A stretch of DNA of 64,000 nucleotides from Citrobacter farmeri (GCF_019048065.1 NZ_CP077291.1:1116001-1180000); one strand, 5' to 3'; shown: positions 46,090 to 56,806, counted from the stretch's first letter. The notes: a model not told the origin generated them from the letters alone. Numbers and translations: made by a program.

Positions 46090-47376
46090 TTACTCTGCGA
46101 CGCTTTCCCGTAGCGGTTTAACGGGCAATACTTTGACCTGCTTAATCATATTCTCCTGGACGTCGAGAATATCGATATCGTATTGACCGATGCGCACGCG
46201 AGTGCCCGCAATCGGGATCTCCTCAAGAGCTTCCAGAATCACGCCATTTACCGTACGCGCGTCGTCTTCTGGCAGATGCCAGTTAAACGCTTTATTAATT
46301 TCCCGCACGTTGGCGCTGCCATCGATGATCACCGAACCGTCATTCTGCGGAGTCACTTCCTCCGCCAGCGTAGGTGACATTGAGGTAGTAAAGTCGCCGA
46401 CAATCTCTTCGAGAATATCCTCCACCGTGACCAGCCCCTGAATATCACCATATTCATTGACCACCAGGCCGACTTTCTTTTTATTGCGCTGAAATTTGAT
46501 GAGTTGCGTGCTGAGCGGCGTACCCTCCGGGACGAAGTAAATCTCATCGGCGGCGCGCAGCATGGTCTCTTTGGTGAACTCTTTCTTTTCCGACATCAAC
46601 CGCCAGGCTTCGCGCACGCGCAGCATGCTGATGGCATCATCCAGCGAATCACGGTACAGCACAATGCGCCCGTGCGGCGAGTGCGACAACTGACGTACGA
46701 TAGACTTCCAGTCGTCGTTGATATCAATGCCGATGATTTCACTGCGCGGCACCATGATGTCATCAACGCTGACCTTTTCCAGATCGAGTACCGACAGCAG
46801 CATATCCTGGTTGCGCCGGGAGATTTGGGCGCGGGATTCATTCACGATGGTACGCAGCTCGTCTTTACTCAGTGAACCGCTGATGACGATATCGGTTTTA
46901 ATGCCCATCATGCGCATCAGCAATCGGGTGATCGTGTTGAGCAACCAGACCAGCGGCATCATCAGAATCTGCAACGGAGCCAGCAGGAAACTGCTGGGAT
47001 AGGCCACTTTTTCCGGATAGAGCGCAGCAATGGTTTTCGGCAGAACCTCGGCAAACACCAGCACGACGAAGGTCAACACGCCGGTGGCGATGGCAACACC
47101 GGCATCGCCATACAGGCGCATACCAACGATAGTGCCAAGCGCCGAGGCGAGGATATTAACCAGGTTATTGCCAATCAGCACCAGGCTTATCAGGCGATCG
47201 GGTTTACGCAGCAGCTTTTCAACGCGCTTTGCCGGACGATTCCCTTGTTTAGCCAGGTGACGTAAGCGGTAGCGATTCAGGGTCATCATTCCGGTTTCGG
47301 AACCGGAAAAATAGGCGGAAATGACCACCATGACGATCAGTGTGACGATCAGCGTGGTGGTGGAGATGTGTTCCAG
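46090..47376 (-). CDS. corB: CNNM/CorC-type transporter-associated membrane protein CorB (YfjD), CTG start
   Basis: A DUF21/CNNM membrane domain (three to four helices, about 1-150), a CBS pair (about 190-330) and a CorC_HlyC domain at the C terminus. The first ATG at 47331 would leave the first membrane helix truncated. An in-frame CTG at 47374-47376, behind AAGGAGG at proper spacing, adds 15 residues (L/M-EHISTTTLIVTLIV) and gives 428 aa, the E. coli length, with the same N terminus apart from a few substitutions. Implicated in Mg2+/Co2+ efflux or resistance. The CTG start is inferred from spacing and homology. Confidence 0.9.
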   Translation of the reverse strand: MEHISTTTLIVTLIVMVVISAYFSGSETGMMTLNRYRLRHLAKQGNRPAKRVEKLLRKPDRLISLVLIGNNLVNILASALGTIVGMRLYGDAGVAIATGVLTFVVLVFAEVLPKTIAALYPEKVAYPSSFLLAPLQILMMPLVWLLNTITRLLMRMMGIKTDIVISGSLSKDELRTIVNESRAQISRRNQDMLLSVLDLEKVSVDDIMVPRSEIIGIDINDDWKSIVRQLSHSPHGRIVLYRDSLDDAISMLRVREAWRLMSEKKEFTKETMLRAADEIYFVPEGTPLSTQLIKFQRNKKKVGLVVNEYGDIQGLVTVEDILEEIVGDFTTSMSPTLAEEVTPQNDGSVIIDGSANVREINKAFNWHLPEDDARTVNGVILEALEEIPIAGTRVRIGQYDIDILDVQENMIKQVKVLPVKPLRESVAE

Positions 47377-47395
47377 GGGGCGCCTCCTTTAAGGC

Positions 47396-48187
47396 TTAGC
47401 TGACAAACTGCTGCAATATCCGGCTACCGAAATAGGCCAACGTCAGGATCCCGGCGCCCGCGACGTTAAACCACACGACACGACGACCGCGCCAGCCTTC
47501 ATGATAATGCCCCCACAACAGAACAATATAGACAAACCATGCGACGATAGAGAGAACCGCTTTGTCGATATTTTCCATGCTGAACAGATTGTGCATGTAA
47601 AACAGGCCGGTACACAGGGTGAGCGTCAACAGAACCACGCCAATTTGCGTGATGTGGAACATCTTGCGCTCGATGCTCATCAGCGGCGGCATTTCGTTAT
47701 TGAACGCCAGCTTTTTGTTTTTAAGCTGATAGTCGATCCAGGCCAGTTGCAGCGCGTACAGTGCGGCGATAATGAGCGTCGCATAAGAGAACAGCGACAG
47801 CCCGATGTGGATCATCATCCCCGGCGTGGCTTCGAGATGGGTGATGAATTCATTTGGCATGAAGGTCGCGAAGGCCAGATTGATTAGCGCGAAGGCATAT
47901 ACCACCGGCAGCAGCAGCCATCCACGGTTGCGTGAGGCGACAATGGTCATCACCGTACAAATCATCAGGCTGACCAACGAGCCGACGTTCAGCAGGCTTA
48001 GATTTTGTCCGCTGTCGCCACCCGGCAGAATGCGGGCTTCTAGCGCGACGGCATGACACACCAGCGCGACAACCGCAGAAAGAATGGCCATACGCCGCCA
48101 GCCGCTATTTTTTTGCAGCAAAGCAGGGACGATCAGCGCGAGGCTGATGGAGTAGGCGACAAGGGCGAGCAGAGCAAAAACGGGCAT
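47396..48187 (-). CDS. ypjD: Inner membrane protein YpjD (CcsA/CcmC-like cytochrome c assembly family)
   Basis: 263 aa with eight hydrophobic segments and the family's conserved histidines (MIHIGLSLFSYA, LLWGHYHEGWRGRR). The CcsA-type fold handles haem, but YpjD itself is not part of a full cytochrome c maturation operon. The gene runs into corB with a 19-base gap, so the two may be co-transcribed; ffh diverges. Confidence 0.93.
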   Translation of the reverse strand: MPVFALLALVAYSISLALIVPALLQKNSGWRRMAILSAVVALVCHAVALEARILPGGDSGQNLSLLNVGSLVSLMICTVMTIVASRNRGWLLLPVVYAFALINLAFATFMPNEFITHLEATPGMMIHIGLSLFSYATLIIAALYALQLAWIDYQLKNKKLAFNNEMPPLMSIERKMFHITQIGVVLLTLTLCTGLFYMHNLFSMENIDKAVLSIVAWFVYIVLLWGHYHEGWRGRRVVWFNVAGAGILTLAYFGSRILQQFVS

Positions 48188-48352
48188 AGTGGTGTCGACA
48201 GTTGGCCAGTGAGAAAGAGAAGCAGTATAGCGTTACGTGACCGCGGCTCCAACCGTTGCATAACAACAAAGACGGCTTCATGTTATACTGCGGCAAATTT
48301 ATGTTCATGTGTCGCTTAAGCGACCAACCGTTTCCACCCCAGGCGAGAGACA

Positions 48353-49714
48353 ATGTTTGATAATTTAACCGATCGTTTGTCGCGCACGCTGCGCAATATC
48401 AGTGGCCGTGGACGCCTTACTGAAGACAACGTTAAAGAGACGCTGCGCGAAGTGCGCATGGCGCTGCTGGAGGCTGACGTTGCGCTGCCGGTAGTGCGAG
48501 AGTTTATCAATCGCGTAAAAGAGAAAGCGGTTGGACATGAAGTTAACAAGAGCCTGACGCCAGGACAGGAGTTCGTCAAGATTGTTCGTAACGAACTCGT
48601 GGCGGCGATGGGCGAAGAAAACCAGAGCCTGAATCTGGCGGCGCAGCCGCCAGCCGTGGTGCTGATGGCGGGCCTGCAGGGTGCTGGTAAAACGACCAGC
48701 GTCGGTAAGCTGGGTAAATTCCTGCGCGAAAAGCACAAGAAGAAAGTGCTGGTCGTCTCTGCCGACGTATATCGCCCGGCGGCGATTAAACAGCTGGAGA
48801 CGCTGGCTGAGCAGGTAGGCGTTGATTTCTTCCCCTCGGATGTCGGTCAGAAGCCGGTCGATATCGTTAATGCGGCGTTGAAAGAAGCCAAACTCAAGTT
48901 CTACGACGTGCTGCTGGTGGATACCGCCGGTCGTCTGCACGTTGACGAAGCGATGATGGACGAAATCAAACAGGTCCATGCTTCTATCAATCCGGTAGAA
49001 ACCCTGTTTGTGGTCGATGCGATGACCGGTCAGGATGCGGCGAATACCGCGAAGGCGTTTAACGAAGCGCTGCCGCTGACCGGCGTGGTGCTGACCAAAG
49101 TCGACGGTGACGCCCGTGGCGGTGCCGCACTTTCTATTCGTCATATTACCGGCAAGCCGATCAAATTCCTCGGCGTTGGCGAGAAAACCGAGGCGCTGGA
49201 GCCGTTCCATCCGGATCGTATCGCGTCACGTATTCTTGGCATGGGTGACGTGCTGTCGCTGATCGAAGATATCGAAAGTAAAGTTGACCGCGCGCAGGCT
49301 GAGAAGCTGGCGACTAAACTGAAAAAGGGCGATGGTTTCGATCTGACCGACTTCCTGGAACAGTTGCGGCAGATGAAAAACATGGGCGGCATGGCGAGCC
49401 TGATGGGTAAGCTGCCAGGCATGGGGCAGATCCCCGATAACGTAAAATCACAGATGGATGACAAAGTGCTGGTGCGCATGGAGGCGATCATTAACTCGAT
49501 GACGCTGAAAGAGCGCGCGAAGCCGGAAATCATCAAAGGATCCCGTAAACGCCGCATCGCGCAGGGCTGCGGTATGCAGGTGCAGGATGTAAACCGCCTT
49601 CTGAAACAGTTCGACGACATGCAGCGCATGATGAAGAAGATGAAGAAGGGGGGAATGGCGAAGATGATGAGAAGTATGAAAGGGATGATGCCCCCAGGGT
49701 TCCCCGGCCGCTAA
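48353..49714 (+). CDS. ffh: Signal recognition particle protein (SRP54)
   Basis: 453 aa. N domain, then G domain with GLQGAGKTTSVGKLGKFL and DTAGRL, then a methionine-rich M domain (about 330-453) that binds signal sequences and 4.5S RNA. Targets membrane proteins to FtsY and SecYEG. Divergent from ypjD. Confidence 0.98.
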   Translation: MFDNLTDRLSRTLRNISGRGRLTEDNVKETLREVRMALLEADVALPVVREFINRVKEKAVGHEVNKSLTPGQEFVKIVRNELVAAMGEENQSLNLAAQPPAVVLMAGLQGAGKTTSVGKLGKFLREKHKKKVLVVSADVYRPAAIKQLETLAEQVGVDFFPSDVGQKPVDIVNAALKEAKLKFYDVLLVDTAGRLHVDEAMMDEIKQVHASINPVETLFVVDAMTGQDAANTAKAFNEALPLTGVVLTKVDGDARGGAALSIRHITGKPIKFLGVGEKTEALEPFHPDRIASRILGMGDVLSLIEDIESKVDRAQAEKLATKLKKGDGFDLTDFLEQLRQMKNMGGMASLMGKLPGMGQIPDNVKSQMDDKVLVRMEAIINSMTLKERAKPEIIKGSRKRRIAQGCGMQVQDVNRLLKQFDDMQRMMKKMKKGGMAKMMRSMKGMMPPGFPGR

Positions 49715-49741
49715 TCTTTACAGGCCTGGCTTATTTGCCAT

Positions 49742-49816
49742 TTCGGCACCGGGGTGTGCTCGCCATCCTCACGTACTGCGTGTACGCTCCGGTGGCTGCG
49801 CGCACGCCGGCACCGA
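49742..49816. repeat. Imperfect inverted repeat after ffh
   Basis: Arms at 49742-49764 and 49792-49816 (TTCGGCACCGGGG against GCCGGCACCGAA) could fold into a GC-rich stem with several mismatches; the centre contains ACGTACTGCGTGTACG. It resembles an extragenic repeat, but I cannot name it. No gene is seen in 49715-49969. Confidence 0.5.
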
Positions 49817-49865
49817 ACTGACTGCATCGCCTACGGCCTTCTGCGACAGAGTTTTCAACTGCTGA

Positions 49866-49893
49866 TTGCAATTTCCCCAGAAATCAGTAAAAT
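49866..49893 (+). promoter_or_regulatory. Promoter of the rpsP-rimM-trmD-rplS operon
   Basis: TTGCAA, 16-base spacer, TAAAAT, about 77 bases before the rpsP ATG. Confidence 0.6.
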
Positions 49894-49912
49894 TTTCGGG
49901 CTTTTAATATGA

Positions 49913-50218
<306 letters not shown>

Positions 50219-50236
50219 TCTGTCACGGTGGTCATG

Positions 50237-50785
50237 ATGAGCAAGCAACTCACTGCGCAAGCACCTGTGGACCCGATTGTTTTAGGGAAAATGGGATCGT
50301 CTTACGGTATTCGTGGTTGGCTCAGAGTGTTTTCTTCCACTGAAGACGCCGAAAGCATTTTTGACTATCAGCCCTGGTTTATCCAGAAGGCGGGTCAGTG
50401 GCAGCAAGTACAGCTGGAAAGCTGGAAGCACCACAATCAGGATCTGATCATCAAGCTGAAAGGCGTTGAAGATCGGGATGCTGCGAATCTGCTGACCAAT
50501 TGCGAAATTGTCGTGGATTCTACGCAACTGCCAAAACTGGAAGAGGGTGACTACTACTGGAAAGACCTGATGGGCTGCCAGGTAGTGACCACAGAAGGCT
50601 ACGATCTCGGGAAAGTCGTCGACATGATGGAAACCGGATCGAATGACGTCATCGTCATTAAGGCAAACCTGAAAGATGCGTTTGGTATCAAGGAACGCCT
50701 CGTGCCGTTCCTCGATGGGCAGGTTATCAAGAAAGTCGATCTCACTACGCGGACTATCGAAGTAGATTGGGATCCTGGTTTTTAA
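50237..50785 (+). CDS. rimM: Ribosome maturation factor RimM
   Basis: 182 aa from the second ATG of ATGATG at 50237 ([10 protein letters not shown]), the E. coli start. N-terminal RimM barrel ([15 protein letters not shown]) and C-terminal PRC-barrel (about 100-180). Binds S19 and the 16S 3' domain during 30S assembly. Second gene of the operon. Confidence 0.97.
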   Translation: MSKQLTAQAPVDPIVLGKMGSSYGIRGWLRVFSSTEDAESIFDYQPWFIQKAGQWQQVQLESWKHHNQDLIIKLKGVEDRDAANLLTNCEIVVDSTQLPKLEEGDYYWKDLMGCQVVTTEGYDLGKVVDMMETGSNDVIVIKANLKDAFGIKERLVPFLDGQVIKKVDLTTRTIEVDWDPGF

Positions 50786-50829
50786 ACCACCGGATAAGCG
50801 GTAAATGACGGCGTGATGGGGATTGGCTT

Positions 50830-51597
50830 GTGTTTATAGGTATCGTTAGCCTGTTTCCAGAAATGTTTCGTGCAATTACCGATTACGGGGTAACTGGCCG
50901 GGCTGTTAAAAATGGCCTGCTGAACATCCAGAGCTGGAGTCCTCGTGACTTCGCGCATGACCGGCACCGTACCGTGGACGATCGTCCTTACGGCGGCGGA
51001 CCGGGGATGTTAATGATGGTACAACCCTTACGGGATGCCATTCATGCAGCAAAAAGCGCGGCGGGTGAAGGCGCTAAGGTGATTTATCTGTCACCTCAGG
51101 GACGCAAGCTTGATCAAGCGGGCGTCAGCGAACTGGCTACGAATCAAAAGCTGATTCTGGTATGTGGTCGCTACGAAGGCATAGATGAGCGCGTGATCCA
51201 AACCGAAATTGACGAAGAATGGTCAATCGGTGATTACGTTCTCAGCGGTGGAGAGTTACCGGCAATGGTACTGATTGACTCTGTTTCCCGGTTTATTCCG
51301 GGGGTTCTGGGTCATGAAGCATCGGCAACGGAAGATTCCTTTGCGGATGGGTTGCTGGACTGCCCGCACTATACCCGACCTGAAGTGTTAGAAGAGATGG
51401 ACGTCCCGGCAGTGTTACTGTCAGGAAACCATGCTGAGATACGTCGCTGGCGTTTGAAACAGTCGCTGGGCCGCACCTGGCTTAGAAGACCTGAACTTCT
51501 GGAAAACCTGGCTCTGACTGAAGAGCAAGCAAGGTTGCTGGCGGAGTTCAAAACGGAACACGCGCAACAGCAACATAAACATGATGGGATGGCGTAA
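50830..51597 (+). CDS. trmD: tRNA (guanine-N1)-methyltransferase
   Basis: 255 aa starting at GTG 50830, as in E. coli. SPOUT trefoil knot with [13 protein letters not shown] and the SAM site [17 protein letters not shown]. Methylates G37 of tRNAs reading CUN, CCN and CGG, preventing frameshifts. The GTG start is in line with its known low expression relative to its ribosomal neighbours. Confidence 0.98.
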   Translation: MFIGIVSLFPEMFRAITDYGVTGRAVKNGLLNIQSWSPRDFAHDRHRTVDDRPYGGGPGMLMMVQPLRDAIHAAKSAAGEGAKVIYLSPQGRKLDQAGVSELATNQKLILVCGRYEGIDERVIQTEIDEEWSIGDYVLSGGELPAMVLIDSVSRFIPGVLGHEASATEDSFADGLLDCPHYTRPEVLEEMDVPAVLLSGNHAEIRRWRLKQSLGRTWLRRPELLENLALTEEQARLLAEFKTEHAQQQHKHDGMA

Positions 51598-51634
51598 GCC
51601 CCCAATTATCAGTTTACCCAGGATAAGAGATTAA

Positions 51635-51985
<351 letters not shown>

Positions 51986-52012
51986 GATATCGCTCAGGCG
52001 ACATCCTGTCAG

Positions 52013-52042
52013 AAGGGCTGGCCAATTGGCTGGCCCTTTTTT
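52013..52042 (+). terminator. Terminator of the rplS operon
   Basis: AGGGCTGGCCA and TGGCTGGCCCT pair with two G-T wobbles and are followed by six T. Confidence 0.8.
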
Positions 52043-52125
52043 ATCTCGGTAATGTTCGTGGCGTTAACCTTCAGTTCATAAATCATTTACAATGTTCCTC
52101 GTTCGCAGCGAGCGGGGCAGGTGTT

Positions 52126-52536
52126 ATGGGTAAAATTCGTCAGTCAGGTTTTCAGCAGCGTGCGGCATGTCTCGCGCTGTTTGCGATCCTGCTGATTGTT
52201 ATTGCCCCGTTGATCTCCGTGGCGCTGCAAAAAGATCCGATGAGCGCAATGCCCGGTATGCATCATGAGATGAGTACGATGGCAGAGTTCGGAGAGCATG
52301 ACCGAGGTTCTCCTCCTGTCCCGATCCCCGTCGATCACGGCGAAGCCTGTGGCTACTGTGTATTACTGGCTCACGTTCCCGGGATTATTCTGGCCCTGGT
52401 TATTCTGCTCTGCGGTGTCCTGCTCAGGGTGCAAGACAACCCCATTCGTCCGACGGTTCAACACTGGCACTTCTTCCCCTGGCTGTATCCTGATACTCGC
52501 GCGCCGCCGCGCAGGTCTGTGCTTTCCTGTTTCTGA
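52126..52536 (+). CDS. DUF2946 family membrane protein
   Basis: 136 aa. Two hydrophobic segments (about 15-35 and 83-101) flank a Met/His-rich stretch (SAMPGMHHEMSTMAEF) and the family motif HGEACGYCVLLAHVP; a RAPP signature lies near the end. DUF2946 proteins often sit beside TonB receptors or PepSY proteins and are suspected of a role in metal handling. Here a PepSY protein follows after 57 bases, likely the same operon. Function unknown. Confidence 0.75.
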   Translation: MGKIRQSGFQQRAACLALFAILLIVIAPLISVALQKDPMSAMPGMHHEMSTMAEFGEHDRGSPPVPIPVDHGEACGYCVLLAHVPGIILALVILLCGVLLRVQDNPIRPTVQHWHFFPWLYPDTRAPPRRSVLSCF

Positions 52537-52593
52537 AAATAAGATTGTGCGCATAAGCGTCACGACACTCTTTTGCTTTTTCTGAGGAAAAGT

Positions 52594-53952
52594 ATGACAA
52601 CCTGCACACCGCGCGCGGCATGGATAACCCTGCTGCGACGCCTTCATTTCTACATCGGCCTGTTTGTCGGGCCATTTATCTTTGTTGCTGCGCTGACCGG
52701 CACGCTATATGTGGCGACGCCGCAACTGGAAGAGACTATTTATGCTCAGGCACTTAACGGGACGATGCAGGGAGAGCCGCAATCGCTGGCGGCACAGGTT
52801 GCTATCGCCCAGCAGGTGACCGGCGGGCACCTGCGGCTGCACGCCGTTCGCCCCGGACTGGAGCCTGGCGATACAACGCGAGTCATGTTTGTCGACCCGG
52901 CACTGGCGGCCTCTGAACATCGGGCCATTTTTATCGATCCGGTGACTCTGGCCGTCAAAGGCGATATGCCGGTGTACGGCACCAGCGGCATTCTGCCACT
53001 GCGTCAGTGGATTGACTATGCCCACCGCTCACTGCTGTTGGGGGAGGTTGGGCGCATTTACAGTGAACTGGCGGCATCCTGGATGTGGGTGGCGGCGCTG
53101 GGCGGTATCGCGCTCTGGTGGTTTACGCGTCCCCGTCGTCGGTTGAACAATCCGCTACAAAACCAGCGGCGTCTGCACGTTACGCTGGGATGGCTGCTGT
53201 TAGTTGGAATGCTGTTGTTTTCGGCAACCGGACTGACCTGGTCACAGTGGGCAGGCGGCAACGTGGATAAAATGCGCGCGGCGTTTGGCTGGCTGACGCC
53301 ACAGCTTAACGCTCAGCTCCATGGACCTCGCCAGCTTCAGGATGAACATGCCGACCATCATGGCGGCAGGGTGATGCCAGAGGCCCACGTGGATATTCGT
53401 CAGTTCGATGCCGTATTACAGACCGCGCAACAAACAGGACTGAATGCGCTCCGGCTGGAAATCCGCCCGCCGAAGGATGCGCAGCACGGCTGGACGGTGA
53501 CGGAGATCGATCGCCGCTGGCCTACCCAGGTTGACGCTATTGCTGTCGATCCGGCAACACGGCAGGTGACCGACCGCACCCGGTTTGCCGACTTCCCGCT
53601 CATGGCGAAGTTAACGCGATGGGGCGTCGATTTTCATATGGGTATTCTGCTGGGATGGCCGAACCAACTGCTGCTGATCGGCTTTGGCACAGGGCTATGC
53701 CTGATGATCGTGATTGGCTATCGATTGTGGTGGATCCGCCGCCCAGCGAGACCTTCAGCCAGCCCGGCACAGACGCTGGTTCACAGTTGGCTTTTGTTGA
53801 GTATGCGGGGGCGTGTTAGCGTCGTGCTGTTGGCGATTGCGCTGGGAGTGGCAATGCCGGTGCTGGGGGGAAGTCTGCTGCTGTTCATGCTGATCGACTG
53901 GCTGCGCTGGGTTCACGCGTCACGTACGGTGTTCACGCAGTCAGTCGACTGA
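52594..53952 (+). CDS. PepSY-associated transmembrane protein (PiuB-like)
   Basis: 452 aa from ATG 52594 (MTTCTPRAAW) with AGGAAAAGT upstream. Four membrane segments, starting RLHFYIGLFVGPFIFVAALT, which is typical of PepSY_TM proteins, with a large periplasmic part between. A histidine-rich loop (DEHADHHGGR) lies about midway. Relatives are linked to siderophore or iron reduction. With the Met/His-rich DUF2946 neighbour this suggests metal reduction or uptake, but no substrate can be named. Convergent with yfiB, only 3 bases away. Confidence 0.82.
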   Translation: MTTCTPRAAWITLLRRLHFYIGLFVGPFIFVAALTGTLYVATPQLEETIYAQALNGTMQGEPQSLAAQVAIAQQVTGGHLRLHAVRPGLEPGDTTRVMFVDPALAASEHRAIFIDPVTLAVKGDMPVYGTSGILPLRQWIDYAHRSLLLGEVGRIYSELAASWMWVAALGGIALWWFTRPRRRLNNPLQNQRRLHVTLGWLLLVGMLLFSATGLTWSQWAGGNVDKMRAAFGWLTPQLNAQLHGPRQLQDEHADHHGGRVMPEAHVDIRQFDAVLQTAQQTGLNALRLEIRPPKDAQHGWTVTEIDRRWPTQVDAIAVDPATRQVTDRTRFADFPLMAKLTRWGVDFHMGILLGWPNQLLLIGFGTGLCLMIVIGYRLWWIRRPARPSASPAQTLVHSWLLLSMRGRVSVVLLAIALGVAMPVLGGSLLLFMLIDWLRWVHASRTVFTQSVD

Positions 53953-53955
53953 GGA

Positions 53956-54438
53956 TTAAGGCGTGCTGATGACCACGGCGACGCGGCGGTTTTCAGCACG
54001 TCCTTTCGCGGACTGGTTGCTGGCGATCGGGTATTTCTTCCCTAATCCCTGGGTGGTCAGGTTGGTGCGCGGAACTTTCGCGCCCTCTGACCATGCGTCG
54101 GCCACGACATTGGCGCGCTTGAGCGATAATGCCTCATTGTAGCTGTCCTCGCCGTAGTTATCGGTGTGTCCATCCATGCGTGCATGGTTCAGACCTACTG
54201 AGGCCAGGCGAGCGGCCATCGACTCGATCTGCTGCTGGCTTTCCGCACGCAGCTTGTAGTCATTCTTATCAAACAAAATGGTGTCGGAAAGCCCCAGGGA
54301 CCAGTCCCCCGCGGATTCAGTAAATCCGTACGATTGCATAGCCGCTATCTGCTCAGGGGTGAATTTACCCTGTGGAGCCTGACAGCCTGCCAGCAGTAGC
54401 GTGGCAAGAATGAGTGGGGATAAAAGACGCTTAAGCAT
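53956..54438 (-). CDS. yfiB: OmpA-like lipoprotein YfiB
   Basis: 160 aa. Lipobox LLAGC at about residue 19, then an OmpA C-terminal peptidoglycan-binding domain (ILFDKNDYKLR, DGHTDNYGEDSYNEALSLKRA). Outer membrane sensor of the YfiBNR module: it sequesters YfiR and so releases the cyclase YfiN. Last gene of yfiR-yfiN-yfiB. Confidence 0.94.
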   Translation of the reverse strand: MLKRLLSPLILATLLLAGCQAPQGKFTPEQIAAMQSYGFTESAGDWSLGLSDTILFDKNDYKLRAESQQQIESMAARLASVGLNHARMDGHTDNYGEDSYNEALSLKRANVVADAWSEGAKVPRTNLTTQGLGKKYPIASNQSAKGRAENRRVAVVISTP

Positions 54439-54453
54439 GTGTGTATTCCTTTT

Positions 54454-55677
54454 TTATTTAATCGAGCGCTCTGTGCGCTGATGTTTCGCCTGATACATAT
54501 TGCGATCGGCTAATTCTTGTAATTTCTCGGCGGAAGCGTGTTCCCAGGTCAGCGCGTAACCCATACTCAGCGTCATACTGACTAAATGGCCGTTATGCAG
54601 GTCAAAAGGACGATTAAACTCTTGCGACAGCGCGGCGCTGATTCGCTGGACTTCATAGTCTGAATGTACGCCGTAAAGAACGACGGCAAACTCATCTCCG
54701 CCGAGGCGATAAGGGATATGACGGTTGCCACCAAATTCAGCCAGTCGTCTGGCGACTTCAATCAGGACGCGATCGCCTGCGGCATGCCCCCAGGTATCAT
54801 TCACGAATTTGAAGTTATCACCATCAAGAAACAGGAGTGCTGAGCTGCTGCGGGCGGAGTTGTCGTTCATCAGAGCGCTAATACTGCTACGAAAAGCCGC
54901 GCGGTTTGCCAGACCCGTCAGCGGATCGTGCAGTGCCGTTCGCAGTAATTGCGCATTTTTGGCCTGCAAACGTAGTTGCCACTCTTCCATTTCATCCAAC
55001 AGGCTGTTGAAGTCCTGGGCAAAATTGTGGAACTCTTCAATCCGCTCTTCAGAGACGCGGCGGGAGAAATTGCGGTTGGTACGCACATCGTGTACCACCT
55101 CGGTGATATTTTGCAGCGCCTCAACCACGCCACGGTGCAGATGTCGCGTCAGCAAAATGGCAATACCGGAGGCCAGCAGAATCGACCCGGTAAGCACGGC
55201 CAGGGAAAGCCAGATGAAGTGGCTGATTAAACTGTCACGCGCGGTAAGTCGAACTTCGCCAATAATTTCACCGCTGTGCCAGACGGGCTGGGCAACGGGT
55301 AAGGGAAAGAGCCAGTGGCTGATAAAATCGCCCAGCTTATCGTCGTTCTCTTGCGCGTTATAGCGCCAGGAGGCAATGACATTCTGATTATTGTCGCGAA
55401 CTTCAGCGACGGAAAATTGCCCCTGTTGGCCGAGTGCGGCCAGTGTTTCTGCGGCAGCGGCATCATCAGTGAATACCAACGCGGCTTCCAGGCTATGAGT
55501 CATTGTCGCCGCTGTGAGCTCGAGATTTTTTTGCGCATACTGTTTTAACGTCAGTACCGAGGCAACACACAGCAGCAGCCAGATCAGCGTCATGGTTACG
55601 ATCACGCTGGTGATGTTGATGCGTCGCAACGCTCGCTTAAACGTTGGACGGGGGGGTGAGGAATGAGCCTTATCCAT
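54454..55677 (-). CDS. dgcN: Diguanylate cyclase DgcN (YfiN)
   Basis: 407 aa. Two membrane segments (about 22-44 and 155-176) flank a periplasmic CHASE8-like domain, then HAMP and a GGDEF domain with the active-site motif RLGGDEFAV. Synthesises c-di-GMP, linking envelope stress to motility and cell division. Inhibited by periplasmic YfiR, encoded just upstream with an 8-base overlap. Confidence 0.96.
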   Translation of the reverse strand: MDKAHSSPPRPTFKRALRRINITSVIVTMTLIWLLLCVASVLTLKQYAQKNLELTAATMTHSLEAALVFTDDAAAAETLAALGQQGQFSVAEVRDNNQNVIASWRYNAQENDDKLGDFISHWLFPLPVAQPVWHSGEIIGEVRLTARDSLISHFIWLSLAVLTGSILLASGIAILLTRHLHRGVVEALQNITEVVHDVRTNRNFSRRVSEERIEEFHNFAQDFNSLLDEMEEWQLRLQAKNAQLLRTALHDPLTGLANRAAFRSSISALMNDNSARSSSALLFLDGDNFKFVNDTWGHAAGDRVLIEVARRLAEFGGNRHIPYRLGGDEFAVVLYGVHSDYEVQRISAALSQEFNRPFDLHNGHLVSMTLSMGYALTWEHASAEKLQELADRNMYQAKHQRTERSIK

Positions 55678-56188
55678 GCTTTTTATTCCGTGCGAGCATC
55701 AATACATCCGGATTGACTCTTACGCCACTGCGTGACAAGGAATCCAGATTAACGGCGAATCTGACATCATTATTGTTAATAACCAGACAAAAGGCGCTAC
55801 CAATAATGCATTCGGCATTCTGTTCTGCAATTAATAACAACGCCTTAGACGGATATTTATTGGTTAATTCAACCTGAGCAGCGGGAGATTCACTGCCGAA
55901 ATAAACACCATCACAGCGAGCAGCTAATGCTTCTTGTTCGGTGTTAATAATGACGGGTTGATAAGGCAGCGGCGTATCACTGCTGTCCCCCAGTACGTTG
56001 GCAAACCGGGAAGACGAGAAAATGCACAGTCTGGGCGGCCCTGAGAGGGCTGGCCAGCGCGTATAACTGACGATGCCAGAGACCATGGTGCGAACGTTCT
56101 TCGCCGCATCAGGGATGTTATTCGCAAAAACTGGCGATCCTGCCAGCAAAAGCATTAACAGCATCAAGCGTCGGTGAGAAGTGAACAT
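55670..56188 (-). CDS. yfiR: Periplasmic repressor YfiR
   Basis: 172 aa with a signal peptide cleaved after VFA-N. DUF4154/YfiR family; paired cysteines of the family are seen in [21 protein letters not shown] and AFCLVIN. Redox-sensitive inhibitor of YfiN. First gene of the module; overlaps yfiN. Confidence 0.93.
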   Translation of the reverse strand: MFTSHRRLMLLMLLLAGSPVFANNIPDAAKNVRTMVSGIVSYTRWPALSGPPRLCIFSSSRFANVLGDSSDTPLPYQPVIINTEQEALAARCDGVYFGSESPAAQVELTNKYPSKALLLIAEQNAECIIGSAFCLVINNNDVRFAVNLDSLSRSGVRVNPDVLMLARNKKHG

Positions 56189-56328
56189 AACGATTTCCTC
56201 ACCAGCATCTTTTATCAGTCATCAAAATACATCCATGTTCTGTTTAAAGCAAAATAACATTATTTTTGCGGAGCGTCATTATACCTTATAGATTAACGGA
56301 TGTGCCTTAAGCTAAATCTGACTAAATA

Positions 56329-56700
56329 TTAATTCAGACGCGTTGAGCCAGCATTTTCATCAGCACCTTGTTGCCAGGCTTCACGCAACTGGCTGGCATT
56401 TTCTACCGTATCGCAACTGGCGGGGAAGGTTTTCCCCGTCACACCTCTGGCATAGGCAAAGTTTTGCTGACAGGTTTTACGTTGGCCTTCAGCGTAACCT
56501 TTGAGGTATTGCGGACGATCCACCTCCGGGTCATTAAAAGTATCGGCCAGCGTTTCATTATCTTTAACCGCAACACCGGAAATCGCATCTTCAATGCCGA
56601 CGTCATACCAGTCGGTGCTGGTCCATGTTGGTGCGTGAGTGTAAGGATCGATCTGACAGCCGCTGAGCAGAAAAATCACTGCGATACCGACTATTCTCAT
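56329..56700 (-). CDS. yfiL: YfiL, DUF2799 lipoprotein
   Basis: 123 aa from the second ATG of an ATGATG at 56700, with AGGAG 7 bases ahead; longer frames to 56748 are not supported. Lipobox IFLLSGC. DUF2799 features are DWYDVGIEDAISG and YLKGYAEGQRKTC. Function unknown, probably a periplasm-facing lipoprotein. It stands alone, divergent from aroF. Confidence 0.88.
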   Translation of the reverse strand: MRIVGIAVIFLLSGCQIDPYTHAPTWTSTDWYDVGIEDAISGVAVKDNETLADTFNDPEVDRPQYLKGYAEGQRKTCQQNFAYARGVTGKTFPASCDTVENASQLREAWQQGADENAGSTRLN

Positions 56701-56753
56701 CATTGCCTGCTCTCCTGTTTTTTCAAAGCATAGCGGATCGCGTAACAAATAGA

Positions 56754-56771
56754 TGTAAATTATTTTATACG
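56754..56771. promoter_or_regulatory. Weak TyrR box upstream of aroF
   Basis: TGTAAA, 6 bases, TATACG: half-matching the TyrR palindrome TGTAAA-N6-TTTACA. Confidence 0.55.
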
Positions 56772-56806
56772 GTTTATGAGGCGTTAAATCGAATAAATAT
56801 CACTAC

